Below are positions 24,221-35,133 of a stretch of DNA of 64,000 nucleotides, one piece after another. Location: the NCBI RefSeq assembly GCF_003665095.1, contig NZ_RCHV01000002.1, forward strand, positions 2,117,501 through 2,181,500, written 5' to 3'. The DNA comes from Streptomyces sp. Z26 (GTDB lineage Bacteria; Actinomycetota; Actinomycetes; Streptomycetales; Streptomycetaceae). The notes under the pieces were generated by a model. It worked only from the letters and a program-made list of their open reading frames with translations. It was not told where the DNA came from and did no database searches. Position 1 is the first letter of the stretch. Each line of letters starts with the position of its first letter. Made by a program: the position numbers and the translations under genes.

Positions 24221-25753
24221 ATGCACCACGAGGCGTCAGCACCCCCCGACCCGGCGGCACTCCGCCGTCACCGCGTCCTCTTCCGGGCGATCGAACAGCG
24301 CCTGCGCCCGAAGGTACGGCGCAGCGACATCACCGTGAGCGACGAGCGGGCCGTGAAACGCGCCGTGAAGGCGGCCGCGCTCGGCAACGCCATGGAGTGG
24401 TTCGACTTCGGCATCTACGCCTATCTGACCGTCACCATCGGGCACGTCTTCTACTCGGGCGCGAGCGACGGCGTGCAGACCCTGGCGTCGTTCGGCACGT
24501 TCGCGGTGTCGTTCCTCGTACGGCCGCTGGGCGGGATGTTCTTCGGGCCGCTCGGCGACCGGGTGGGCCGCAAGACGGTGCTCGCGCTGACGATGATGCT
24601 GATGGCCGCGGGCACGTTCGCGATCGGCCTCATCCCGAGCTACGACACGATCGGCGTGTGGGCGCCGATCCTGCTGATCCTCTGCCGGATGGTGCAGGGC
24701 TTCTCCACGGGCGGCGAGTACGGCGGCGCGGCCACGTTCATCGCGGAGTACGCCCCGGACAAGCGGCGCGGCTTCTACGGCAGCTTCCTGGAGATGGGCA
24801 CCCTCGCCGGCTACACCTTCGCGGCGGGCCTGGTCCTCGTCCTCACCACCGTGCTCGGGGACTCCGGGATGGAGTCCTGGGGCTGGCGCGTGCCGTTCCT
24901 CGTCGGCGGCCCCATCGGCGTCGTCGGGCTCTACCTGCGGCTCCGGCTCGACGAGACGCCCGCGTTCAAGCGGCTGGAGGCGGAGCAGGCCGCCGGACGC
25001 CCCGCGGGCGCGGACCCCGAGGCGCGGGGAACGGAGAACGGCGGGCCGCACCTGTCGGAGGACGCGCCGCAGAAGGAGCTGAAGGACATCTTCGGCACCC
25101 ACTGGCGCACGATGCTCCAGTGCGTGTGCCTGGTCGCCGCGTACAACGTCGCCAACTACATGCTCCTCACGTACATGCCGACGTACATCACCGAGGAGTT
25201 GGGGCACGAGGAGTCGCTGGAGCTGGTCTCCGCCATCGTGACGATGCTCGCCATGATGACGGTGATCGTGCACCTCGGCGCCCGCAGCGACCGCGTCGGA
25301 CGGAAGCCGCTGCTGATGACGGGCATGGTCGGCTTCCTGGTGTGCACCGTGCCCGCGTTCGCGCTGTTCCAGCAGGGCGGTCGGCTCGCGATCTTCGCCG
25401 GGATGCTGCTGCTCGGCGCCTGCCTGGTCTGCCTGCTCGGCACGATGTCCGCGACCCTGCCCGCGCTGTTCCCGACCGACGTGCGCTACGGCTCGCTGGC
25501 CATCGGCTACAACCTGTCCGCGTCCCTCTTCGGCGGCACCGCCCCCGTGATCATGGAGGCGCTGGTGAGCGGCACCGGCAGCAAGCTGGCCCCGGCGTTC
25601 TACACGACGGGCTTCGCCGTGGTCGGCATCATCGCGGTGGTCACGCTGAAGGAGACCGCGCGGCAGCCGCTGGAGGGCTCGCCGCCGTCGGTCGCCACCC
25701 GCGAGGAGGCCGAGGAGATGGCGCGGGGGCAGGCGCAAACCCCGGCCTTCTGA
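24221..25753 (+). CDS. MFS transporter, metabolite:H+ symporter (MHS/ProP-like) family
   Basis: A 510-residue membrane transporter with twelve predicted helices. The loop 2-3 motif is GDRVGRKTVL, and the family opening ALGNAMEWFDFGIYAYL and the GFSTGGEYGGAATFIAEY segment are hallmarks of the ProP/ShiA/KgtP group that imports osmolytes, organic acids or shikimate with protons. A long cytoplasmic central loop (about residues 255-285) is rich in Glu/Gly. A basic 50-residue leader (LFRAIEQRLRPKVRRSDIT) precedes the first helix. Substrate not determinable from sequence. Confidence 0.9.
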   Translation: MHHEASAPPDPAALRRHRVLFRAIEQRLRPKVRRSDITVSDERAVKRAVKAAALGNAMEWFDFGIYAYLTVTIGHVFYSGASDGVQTLASFGTFAVSFLVRPLGGMFFGPLGDRVGRKTVLALTMMLMAAGTFAIGLIPSYDTIGVWAPILLILCRMVQGFSTGGEYGGAATFIAEYAPDKRRGFYGSFLEMGTLAGYTFAAGLVLVLTTVLGDSGMESWGWRVPFLVGGPIGVVGLYLRLRLDETPAFKRLEAEQAAGRPAGADPEARGTENGGPHLSEDAPQKELKDIFGTHWRTMLQCVCLVAAYNVANYMLLTYMPTYITEELGHEESLELVSAIVTMLAMMTVIVHLGARSDRVGRKPLLMTGMVGFLVCTVPAFALFQQGGRLAIFAGMLLLGACLVCLLGTMSATLPALFPTDVRYGSLAIGYNLSASLFGGTAPVIMEALVSGTGSKLAPAFYTTGFAVVGIIAVVTLKETARQPLEGSPPSVATREEAEEMARGQAQTPAF

Positions 25754-25783
25754 GGGCCGTACGCCGCAGTACGATACGGGGGC

Positions 25784-25868
25784 GCGCGAGTGCCGGAATT
25801 GGTAGACGGGACGGCTTTAGGTGCCGGTGTCTTCGGACGTGGGGGTTCGAGTCCCCCCTCGCGCACCA
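25784..25868 (+). tRNA. tRNA-Leu (anticodon UAG)
   Basis: An 85-nt tRNA with CCA encoded. The acceptor arms GCGCGAG (25784-25790) and CTCGCGC pair fully. The anticodon loop TTTAGGT between CGGC and GCCG gives anticodon UAG, which reads CUA/CUG. The long variable arm is class II, as expected for leucine. A possible -10 TACGAT lies at 25770-25775, nine bases before the 5' end. Confidence 0.96.
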
Positions 25869-25891
25869 CTCTCGTACGGGCGCCTGCGGGG

Positions 25892-26512
25892 TCAGCCCAG
25901 CAGGTCGCGGATCACCGGGGCCAGGGCGCGGAAGGCACGGCCCCGGTGACTGATCGCGTTCTTCTCCTCCGGCGTCAGCTCGGCGCACGTACGGCCCGCG
26001 ACCAGTTCCGCCGGGCCGTCGGGCTGGAGGATCGGGTCGTAGCCGAAGCCGCCGTCCCCGGCGGGCGCGTGCCGCAGCACACCGCGCAGCGTGCCCTCCG
26101 CGACGTGCTCCGTGCCGTCGGGCAGCGCGAGGGCGGCGGCGCAGGCGAAGTGGGCGGCGCGGTGCGGGGCTTCGATGTCGGAGAGCTGGGCGAGGAGCAG
26201 CGCGAGGTTCGCCGCGTCGTCGCCGTGCGTACCGGCCCAGCGCGCCGAGAAGATGCCCGGGGCGCCGCCCAGCACGTCCACGCAGAGCCCGGAGTCGTCG
26301 GCCACGGCGGGCGCCCCGGTGGCGGCGGCGAGCGTACGGGCCTTCAGCAGCGCGTTCTCCGCGAAGGTGACGCCCGTCTCCCGTACGTCGGGGACGTCCG
26401 GGTAGGCGTCGGCGCCCACGAGGTCCAGGGTCACGCCCGCCTCCGCGAGGATGGCGCGCAGCTCGGTGACCTTGTGGGCGTTGCGGGTGGCGAGGATCAG
26501 ACGCTGGCTCAT
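25892..26512 (-). CDS. rdgB: Non-canonical purine NTP pyrophosphatase RdgB/HAM1
   Basis: A 206-residue cytoplasmic enzyme that hydrolyses XTP/dITP/ITP to the monophosphates, keeping deaminated purines out of DNA. The start RLILATRNAHKVTEL holds the substrate-binding TxNxxK motif. The centre has AVADDSGLCVDVLGG and APGIFSARWAG; the C-terminal part has GYDPILQP and ISHRGRA. Length and motifs are complete. It sits downstream of rph with the lipoprotein gene between them, an order common in actinobacteria. Confidence 0.95.
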   Translation of the reverse strand: MSQRLILATRNAHKVTELRAILAEAGVTLDLVGADAYPDVPDVRETGVTFAENALLKARTLAAATGAPAVADDSGLCVDVLGGAPGIFSARWAGTHGDDAANLALLLAQLSDIEAPHRAAHFACAAALALPDGTEHVAEGTLRGVLRHAPAGDGGFGYDPILQPDGPAELVAGRTCAELTPEEKNAISHRGRAFRALAPVIRDLLG

Positions 26513-26558
26513 GGCGCCCGATTCTCGCAGGAACGGGCGCCGTGCGGCCGGGCGGGGA

Positions 26559-26948
26559 TCACTCCGACTTGCAGACCTTCGTCAGCTCGTCCGCGGCGTC
26601 GACGATCGGCTGTATCTCGGGGTCGCGGCCCTGGTCGACGTCCGTACCGGCGTCCTCGACCGCCTGGTTGAGGTCCTTCACGGCCTGCTCGACGTCGGCG
26701 TCGTCGGCGTCCTTGTCCAGCTCGTCGAGCTTCTTGTCGATCCGGTCGAGCGCCTCGCGGGCGTCGGTGTCCGTGGTGTCGTCGGAGGCGTCCCGCACGG
26801 CCTGCTGGAGGTCCTCGACGGTGCCGGCGACGGTGACCGCGGTCTCGGCGCAGTCCAGCGCCTTGTCGAGGTCGTCGCAGCCTGCGGTGAACGACGCGGT
26901 GACGGCGACGAGGGTGACGGTGGCGGCCAGTGAGGCGATGCGGCGCAC
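26559..26948 (-). CDS. Small acidic lipoprotein
   Basis: A 129-residue secreted protein, not recognised as a named family. A signal peptide ends at lipobox FTAG|C24, so it should be membrane-anchored outside. The mature part is strongly acidic and helical, with Asp/Glu/Lys patterns suggesting coiled coil (DRIDKKLDELDKDADD), and a Cys pair (LDCAETAV near the start and VCKSE at the end) that could close a disulphide. It lies between rph and rdgB on the same strand and has its own upstream gap of 200 bp. Confidence 0.75.
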   Translation of the reverse strand: MRRIASLAATVTLVAVTASFTAGCDDLDKALDCAETAVTVAGTVEDLQQAVRDASDDTTDTDAREALDRIDKKLDELDKDADDADVEQAVKDLNQAVEDAGTDVDQGRDPEIQPIVDAADELTKVCKSE

Positions 26949-27149
26949 GGGCGGACCCTTCTGTGGGGTACGGGCGGTGGTACGGACTTCCGCGGATGCG
27001 GGCCGAGCCGTACGGCATGACCCGTACGGCCCGTACCCCCACAGACGCGTAAAGCCCGTGCAAAGTTGCCCACGCCGCTCCGGCGTGCGGAAGCGCGCGT
27101 ACGGCGACCGCGTGCGCCCGGTGGTCCCGGTGGCCCCGCCCGGTGGTCC

Positions 27150-27893
27150 CTACTCCCGCGCGAGCGCCCGGCGTTGGACGCCGTCCAGCTCGGCGCAGCC
27201 CTTGACGGCCAGGTCCAGCAGGGAGTTCAGCTCGTCGCGGCTGAACGGGGCGCCCTCGGCGGTGCCCTGGACCTCGACGAAGCGGCCGTCGTCGGTGCAG
27301 ACCACGTTCATGTCGGTCTCGGCGCGCACGTCCTCCTCGTACCGGAGGTCGAGCAGCGGCACGCCGTCGACGATGCCGACGCTGACGGCGGAGACGGCGC
27401 CGGTGAGCGGCTGCGCCTTCGCCTTGACCAGCTTGCGCTCCTGCGCCCAGGACACGGCGTCGGAGAGGGCGGCGTACGCGCCGGTGATGGCCGCCGTACG
27501 GGTGCCGCCGTCGGCCTGGAGGACGTCGCAGTCGAGCACGACGGTGTTCTCCCCGAGGGCCTTGAAGTCCACGACGGCCCGCAGGGCGCGGCCGATGAGG
27601 CGGGAGATCTCGTGCGTACGGCCGCCGATCTTGCCGCGGACGGCCTCGCGGTCGCCGCGGGTGTTGGTGGCGCGGGGCAGCATGGCGTACTCGGCGGTCA
27701 CCCAGCCCTGGCCGCTGCCCTTGCGCCAGCGGGGCACGCCCTCGGTGACGCTCGCGGTGCAGAGGACCCTGGTGTCGCCGAAGGAGACCAGGACGGAGCC
27801 CTCGGCGTGCTTGCTCCAGCCGCGTTCCAGAGACACGGGGCGCAGCTGGTCCGGTGTCCTCCCGTCGATGCGGGGGACGTCGCTCTGAGACAT
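27150..27893 (-). CDS. rph: Ribonuclease PH
   Basis: A 247-residue phosphorolytic 3'-5' exoribonuclease that trims tRNA 3' ends. The family start [18 protein letters not shown], the phosphate-site [13 protein letters not shown] region and the [16 protein letters not shown] motif are all present. It presumably forms the usual hexameric ring. ATG at 27893 was chosen: it gives the normal N terminus, and an in-frame ATG at 27959 would add 22 residues with no likeness. It stands upstream of the lipoprotein gene and rdgB on the same strand. Confidence 0.95.
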   Translation of the reverse strand: MSQSDVPRIDGRTPDQLRPVSLERGWSKHAEGSVLVSFGDTRVLCTASVTEGVPRWRKGSGQGWVTAEYAMLPRATNTRGDREAVRGKIGGRTHEISRLIGRALRAVVDFKALGENTVVLDCDVLQADGGTRTAAITGAYAALSDAVSWAQERKLVKAKAQPLTGAVSAVSVGIVDGVPLLDLRYEEDVRAETDMNVVCTDDGRFVEVQGTAEGAPFSRDELNSLLDLAVKGCAELDGVQRRALARE

Positions 27894-27917
27894 GGGGGCG
27901 AGCCTATCCGCAAAACG

Positions 27918-27948
27918 GTGGGGCCCGTTCCGCGGGAACGGGCCCCAC
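27918..27948 (-). terminator. Intrinsic terminator downstream of nagF
   Basis: Perfect 14-bp arms (GTGGGGCCCGTTCC and complement) with a 3-nt loop. On the minus strand the hairpin is followed by CGTTTTGCG, a short U-tract. Confidence 0.85.
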
Positions 27949-27991
27949 CGGCGGGTCACTTCGGGACCCGGCGCTCACGTCGCGCCGTGGC

Positions 27992-28225
27992 TCACATCAT
28001 GTCCTCGATCTCGGAGGCCACCGGGTCCGCGTCGGTGCCGATGACGACCTGGATCGCGGTGCCCATCCGGACGACCCCGTGGGCACCGGCGGCCTTCAGG
28101 GCCGCCTCGTCGACCAGGGAGGGGTCGACGACCTCGGTGCGGAGACGGGTGATGCAGCCCTCGACCTCCTCGATGTTCTCCAGACCGCCGAGTCCGGCGA
28201 CGATCTTCTCAGCCTTGCTGGCCAT
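27992..28225 (-). CDS. nagF: PTS glucose/GlcNAc-type EIIB component
   Basis: A 77-residue phosphotransferase domain. The phosphorylation Cys lies in EEVEGCITRLRTEV, the EIIB(Glc) signature. It receives phosphate from EIIA and passes it to N-acetylglucosamine bound by the divergent EIIC. In Streptomyces the separate small EIIB for GlcNAc is NagF. The strand, size and placement beside the EIIC gene match. A perfect terminator follows it. The nagF promoter probably lies in the shared 28226-28407 region. Confidence 0.93.
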   Translation of the reverse strand: MASKAEKIVAGLGGLENIEEVEGCITRLRTEVVDPSLVDEAALKAAGAHGVVRMGTAIQVVIGTDADPVASEIEDMM

Positions 28226-28407
28226 GTGCTTCTCCTGGGGTCTCGGCCCTGCGGACGCAGGGCGTCCGTGGCGCGGTGCGCACACGGTAGTCCACGATCG
28301 GTCGGGTCGGCGGGCGCCCGTACAACGGGTGGCGAGGGGCGTGAGTGCCCGATGTGATCCACGCCACTCGTCGCAACGGATTCCCCGTCCGCCGTGCCCA
28401 TGTTAAA

Positions 28408-28423
28408 AATGGTCTAAACCACT
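28408..28423. promoter_or_regulatory. DasR-responsive element (dre) 1
   Basis: AATGGTCTAAACCACT agrees with the dre consensus (A-C/G-TGGTCTAGACCA-type 16-mer). It lies 67-82 bp upstream of nagE2 and about 183 bp upstream of nagF. DasR is the GntR-type repressor of GlcNAc uptake, released by glucosamine-6-phosphate. Confidence 0.9.
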
Positions 28424-28424
28424 C

Positions 28425-28440
28425 AATGGATTAGACCATT
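28425..28440. promoter_or_regulatory. DasR-responsive element (dre) 2
   Basis: AATGGATTAGACCATT is a second 16-bp dre-like palindrome, separated from the first by one base. The centre-to-centre distance is 17 bp. Both flank the probable nagE2 promoter, so DasR binding here would block initiation. Confidence 0.85.
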
Positions 28441-28489
28441 TATGGGGCCCGTGTCCACATTCGGCGGTGCCCGACACCGGGAGGAAGCT

Positions 28490-29764
<1,275 letters not shown>

Positions 29765-29796
29765 TCCACCAGGGTTGATCCCCGCACGACCCACGT

Positions 29797-29831
29797 ACGC
29801 GGCCCCGGAGCTGATCGCTCCGGGGCCGCGT
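29797..29831. terminator. Bidirectional terminator after nagE2
   Basis: Complementary 15-nt arms (ACGCGGCCCCGGAGC and its reverse) around TGATC lie between convergent nagE2 and the MBL-fold gene. Confidence 0.85.
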
Positions 29832-29853
29832 GCGTACGGGGTACGGGCGCGCG

Positions 29854-30615
29854 TCACATCTCGTAGACCGCCCCGGCGCGGGCCAGCTCCACCGGGCCGT
29901 CGAAGGCCGCCTTCGCGTCGCGCAGGTTGGCCTGCGCGTCCGTCCACGGCGGGATGTGCGTGAGGACCAGCCGCCCGGCGCCCGCCTCGGCGGCGCACTC
30001 CCCGGCCTGACGACCGTTCAGGTGCAGCTCGGGCAGGTCCTCCTTGCCGTCCGTGAAGCTGGCCTCGCAGAGGAAGAGGTCCGCGTCCCGCGCCAGCGCG
30101 CCGAGTTGGGGACAGGGGCCGGTGTCGCCGGAGTACGTGACCGTACGGCCGGTGGCCCGGTGCTCGACGCGGAAGCCGTACGCCTCGACGGGGTGCGTCA
30201 CCAGCTCCGTGCGGACGACGAAGGGACCCAGCTCGAAGGTGCCGCCGGAGGTGATCGTGCGGAAGTCGAAGACCTCGCTCATCGACTTCTCGGAGGGCGT
30301 GTCGTCGTACGCCGTGGTCAGCCGCTTCTCCGTGCCGTCCGGGCCGTAGACGGGGATGGGGGCGCAACGGCCGCCCTCGTAGCGGTAGTAGCGGGCGACG
30401 AAGTACGCGCACATGTCGATGCAGTGGTCGGCGTGCAGGTGGCTGAGCGCGACGGCGTCCAGCTCGTACAGGCCGCAGTGGCGCTGGAGTTCGCCGAGGG
30501 CGCCGTTGCCCATGTCGAGGAGCAGCCGAAAGCCGTCAGCTTCGAGGAGGTAGCTCGAACAGGCCGAGTCCACGGACGGGAAGGACCCGGAACAGCCGAC
30601 GACGGTGAGCTTCAT
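29854..30615 (-). CDS. MBL-fold metal-dependent hydrolase
   Basis: A 253-residue metallo-beta-lactamase-fold protein. The metal motif HLHADHCIDM (HxHxDH) is complete; further ligands lie in YSGDTGPC and VLTHIPPW. The start KLTVVGCSGSFP is shared with the cAMP phosphodiesterase/ribonuclease-Z-like branch often annotated as 3',5'-cyclic-nucleotide phosphodiesterase. ATG at 30615 gives this N terminus. Substrate cannot be decided. In other streptomycetes this gene lies in the same position after nagE2. Confidence 0.88.
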   Translation of the reverse strand: MKLTVVGCSGSFPSVDSACSSYLLEADGFRLLLDMGNGALGELQRHCGLYELDAVALSHLHADHCIDMCAYFVARYYRYEGGRCAPIPVYGPDGTEKRLTTAYDDTPSEKSMSEVFDFRTITSGGTFELGPFVVRTELVTHPVEAYGFRVEHRATGRTVTYSGDTGPCPQLGALARDADLFLCEASFTDGKEDLPELHLNGRQAGECAAEAGAGRLVLTHIPPWTDAQANLRDAKAAFDGPVELARAGAVYEM

Positions 30616-30821
30616 GGAGCGGGAACCTCCGGTTACGGCCCGTTGCGGTCCCCATGCCCTGGCGGGTGGCTGGGGGTTTCCCGAGCGTAAGCCGCGTGGA
30701 CCCGGGTGACTCCTCCACATCGCTGTGGTGTGGGCGGAATCACCAGCCCGGGGTACGGTCGGGGGCCGGGGACTCTCGTACAGCCATACGGTCACGCAGC
30801 GCGTGGTCGGAGGGGGCGCGC

Positions 30822-31016
30822 GTGGAGACGTGGTCGTGGGCCGCGCTGGGCGGGGTCGCCCTGCTGGCACTGGTGGCGACGCTCGTGGACGGCCTGGGTC
30901 GGCTCGGCCCGCGCAGGCGGCGCGGAGGCGGGAGCGGCGACCGTCCCGGGGACAGCGGCACCGACCGCGACGGCACCGACCCCACGGACGGCGACGGCCG
31001 CCGCCCGGAGCCGTAG
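30822..31016 (+). CDS. Small single-pass membrane protein
   Basis: A 64-residue protein with one hydrophobic helix (WSWAALGGVALLALVATLVDGLG) and a basic then Asp/Gly-rich tail. The GTG at 30822 is preceded by GGAGGGGGCGC. It is too short for family assignment; the strong ribosome site and codon pattern favour a real gene. It stands between the MBL gene (minus) and cysM (minus), on the opposite strand. Confidence 0.6.
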   Translation: METWSWAALGGVALLALVATLVDGLGRLGPRRRRGGGSGDRPGDSGTDRDGTDPTDGDGRRPEP

Positions 31017-31048
31017 CCCGGACGGCGGCCGCGTGCCGCGTCGGATGG

Positions 31049-32563
<1,515 letters not shown>

Positions 32564-32648
32564 TCACGTCGTGGACAACCATGGGCTCATCGTAACGATT
32601 CCCGGGCCCCGGAAGCCGCTCTCGTACCAGCATGCGGACCCACCCGTC

Positions 32649-33080
32649 TCACTCGCCGTACGCCGGGACCGTACGCACGTCCTCCTCGGTCACCTCGCCG
32701 CCCACGATGCGGAACGACCGGAAGGAGACGGGCCCTTCGTCGTTGCCGCACTCGGCGGTGGACACCAGGACGTAGTGCGCGCCGGGCTCGTTGGCGAGGG
32801 AGATGTCCGTACGGGACGGGTACGCCTCGGTGGCGGTGTGCGAGTGGTAGACGACGACGGGCTCCTCGTCCCGGTCGTCCATGTCGCGGTAGAGCTTCAG
32901 CAGGTCGGTCGAGTCGAACTCGTAGAAGGTGGGCGAGCGGGCCGCGTTCAGCATCGGGACGAAGCGCTCGGGCCGGTCCGTGCCCTCCGGTCCGGCGACC
33001 ACGCCGCACGCCTCGTCGGGGTGGTCGGCACGGGCGTGCGCGACGATCCGGTCGTACAGCTCCTGGGTGATGGTCAGCAT
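32649..33080 (-). CDS. mec: JAMM/Mpn+ metalloprotease Mec
   Basis: A 143-residue zinc isopeptidase that releases cysteine from the CysO-cysteine adduct. The JAMM motif HxHx7SxxD is complete in HSHTATEAYPSRTD; the upstream catalytic Glu lies in DEACGVVAG. It precedes the leader peptide, cysO and cysM on the same strand, completing the pathway. The 114-nt gap to the leader shows no terminator, so a read-through transcript is possible. Confidence 0.93.
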   Translation of the reverse strand: MLTITQELYDRIVAHARADHPDEACGVVAGPEGTDRPERFVPMLNAARSPTFYEFDSTDLLKLYRDMDDRDEEPVVVYHSHTATEAYPSRTDISLANEPGAHYVLVSTAECGNDEGPVSFRSFRIVGGEVTEEDVRTVPAYGE

Positions 33081-33107
33081 GGTGTGCAGGATAGGTCGGC
33101 ACGGGAA

Positions 33108-33151
33108 CGGGGCCCCGCCCGCGCCCCCCGAGGGGTGCGGGCGGGGCCCCG
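33108..33151 (-). terminator. Terminator downstream of the AGCS symporter gene
   Basis: 15-bp arms (CGGGGCCCCGCCCGC and complement) around a 14-nt loop, located between the mec start and the symporter stop codon on the minus strand. Confidence 0.8.
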
Positions 33152-33176
33152 GTGCCGTACGGGGACCGGCGGCCGG

Positions 33177-34739
33177 TCAGGCCTCCTTGGCCGCTCCCGC
33201 CGTGGCCCAGCTGGCCTCGATCTCCTCCTCGGTCTCGCCCGCGTCGCGCCGGCGGGTGTACTCCAGGACCTTCTTCAGCTCCTGCTTGACCACCGGGGTG
33301 AGGAAGTACAGGCCGACGATGTTGAAGAGCGCCGCCATGAACAGCGTCGCGTCCGAGAGGGACACCAGGGTGCCGAGGGACATCAGGGCACCCATCACGA
33401 CCGTGAGACAGAAGACGATCTTGTAGATCAGCTCCGAGATCTTGCTGTCGCCGAACAGGTACGTCCAGCTCTTCATCCCGTAGTAGCTCCAGGTGATGAG
33501 CGTCGAGAAGGCGAACAGCAGGACCGCGACGGTCAGCAGGTGCGGGAACCACGACAGGGCGGTCTCGAAGGCGTCCGAGGTGACCGAGATGCCCTGGCTG
33601 GTGCTGCCGTCCACGGCCTTGCCCGCGGCGGCGTCGTCGCGCAGGCCCTCGTACATCGGGCCGCCCGCGACGATGATCGTCAGCGCCGTCATGGTGCAGA
33701 TCACGACCGTGTCGAGGAAGGGCTCGATCATGGCGACGAGACCCTCGGTCGCCGGGTGCTTCGTCTTCACCGCGGAGTGGGCGGTGGGCGCCGAGCCGAT
33801 GCCCGCCTCGTTGGAGAACGCGGCCCGCTGGAAGCCGATGATGAGCGCGCCGATCAGGCCGCCCGCGACGCCCTCGGGGTTGAACGCCTCGGTGACGATG
33901 GTGGCGAAGGCGCCGGGCACCTCACCGATGTTGAAGCCGATCACGAGCAGGCAGGCACCCACGTACAGGATCGCCATGGCGGGCACCAGGCGGCTGGTGA
34001 CGGCGCCGATGGCCTTGATGCCACCGAGCAGGACGAGGGCGACGAGAGCGGCGATGACGGCCCCGTACAGGAACGCGCCGGTGGACCCGCTGAAGAAGCT
34101 GTCCTCCTTGCCGGTCACGGCCGTGACCTGCTCCAGGGACTGGTTGACCTGGAAGAGGTTGCCGCCGAAGAAGGTGAAGAACAGGAGCATCGAGCAGGAG
34201 CCGACCGCCAGGACCTTGCCGAGGACCGGGAAACCGCGCTCCGCCAGGCCCTTGCGCAGGTAGTACATCGGGCCGCCGGAGACGGTGCCGTCCTCGTCGA
34301 TCTCCCGGTACTTCACGCCCAGCGTGCACTCCACGAATTTCGTGGCCATGCCGAGCAGACCGCAGAGGATCATCCAGAACGTGGCACCCGGGCCGCCGAT
34401 GGAGACGGCGATGGCCACACCCGCGATGTTGCCGAGGCCGACGGTGCCGGAGACGGCGGAGGTGAGCGCCTGGAAGTGGCTGATCTCGCCGGGGGCGTCC
34501 TTCTGGTCGTACTTGCCGCGTACGAGCCGGAAGGCGGTCCTGATGTAACGGACCTGGGCGAACCCGAAGTACCCCGTGAAGATGAGCCCGGCGGCCACCA
34601 GCCAGCCGACGATGAGCGGGAAGTCCGTACCGAAGACGTGGACGTCGTAGAAGACGATCTCGTTCGCCTTCGTCGCTATGGGCTCGAAAACATCATTGAT
34701 GCTCTCGTCGACCTTGTCGGTCCAGGATTCGCTTGCCAT
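33177..34739 (-). CDS. Alanine/glycine:cation symporter (AGCS family)
   Basis: A 520-residue membrane transporter importing alanine or glycine with Na+ (or H+). Family segments: the start FEPIATKANEIVFYDV, then GTVGLGNIAGVAIAVSIGGPGA (the sodium-site loop), KYREIDEDGTVSGGPMYYL and AFSNEAGIGSAPTAHSAV. About ten helices are seen. It is monocistronic: a terminator follows and a 394-bp upstream region with three palindromes precedes it. The specific amino acid is inferred from family only. Confidence 0.93.
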   Translation of the reverse strand: MASESWTDKVDESINDVFEPIATKANEIVFYDVHVFGTDFPLIVGWLVAAGLIFTGYFGFAQVRYIRTAFRLVRGKYDQKDAPGEISHFQALTSAVSGTVGLGNIAGVAIAVSIGGPGATFWMILCGLLGMATKFVECTLGVKYREIDEDGTVSGGPMYYLRKGLAERGFPVLGKVLAVGSCSMLLFFTFFGGNLFQVNQSLEQVTAVTGKEDSFFSGSTGAFLYGAVIAALVALVLLGGIKAIGAVTSRLVPAMAILYVGACLLVIGFNIGEVPGAFATIVTEAFNPEGVAGGLIGALIIGFQRAAFSNEAGIGSAPTAHSAVKTKHPATEGLVAMIEPFLDTVVICTMTALTIIVAGGPMYEGLRDDAAAGKAVDGSTSQGISVTSDAFETALSWFPHLLTVAVLLFAFSTLITWSYYGMKSWTYLFGDSKISELIYKIVFCLTVVMGALMSLGTLVSLSDATLFMAALFNIVGLYFLTPVVKQELKKVLEYTRRRDAGETEEEIEASWATAGAAKEA

Positions 34740-35078
34740 GGGGATTCCTCTGGCCGTTTCCGATACGTGGTCACGGTGGACGGGAGAGCCGCCCGCGACC
34801 GGCGCGCCCCCGATGCACGAGGACCGAACCGCCGACCCGGACTTGGCAACTCCTTGACGATGTTTTGGCTTTTGGTGTTCCTACCACGCACAGCTACCGA
34901 CCTGGTGCTTCGAAGAAGAAGCAGTCACATCACATCGGAGTAACGCCTCGGGAATTTCCCCGCGAAGGAGACATTCTCCTCCATCAATGTGCAGTGCACA
35001 TGAATAATGCGCGGACGTGATCACACGGAGTCACGACGGCACGGTCAGAAGCGCGGGAGGCTTCCGCGCACGGAAAAG
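34740..35078. other. Palindrome-rich upstream region of the AGCS symporter
   Basis: A noncoding region that is less GC-rich than its neighbours (for example around 34855-35010). It holds three palindromes in a row: GGGAATTTCCC (34950-34960), AGGAGACATTCTCCT (34966-34980) and ATGTGCAGTGCACAT (34987-35001). No gene was recognised. A promoter for the symporter should lie here but no consensus pair was clear. Confidence 0.6.
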
Positions 35079-35114
35079 CCCGTGGGGCGTACGGGAATCC
35101 GTACGCCCCACGGG
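35079..35114 (-). terminator. Intrinsic terminator of the amino acid permease gene
   Basis: A perfect 16-bp stem (CCCGTGGGGCGTACGG and complement) with loop GAAT. On the minus strand it is followed by CTTTTCCG. It lies 19 nt past the permease stop codon. Confidence 0.92.
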
Positions 35115-35133
35115 CAGCAGTCCGCCGAGTGCG

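Noticed and set aside
25784-25868. tRNA-Leu as the attachment site of an integrated element.
   Set aside because: No integrase or duplicated tRNA 3' end was seen in the flanks; both sides are core genes.
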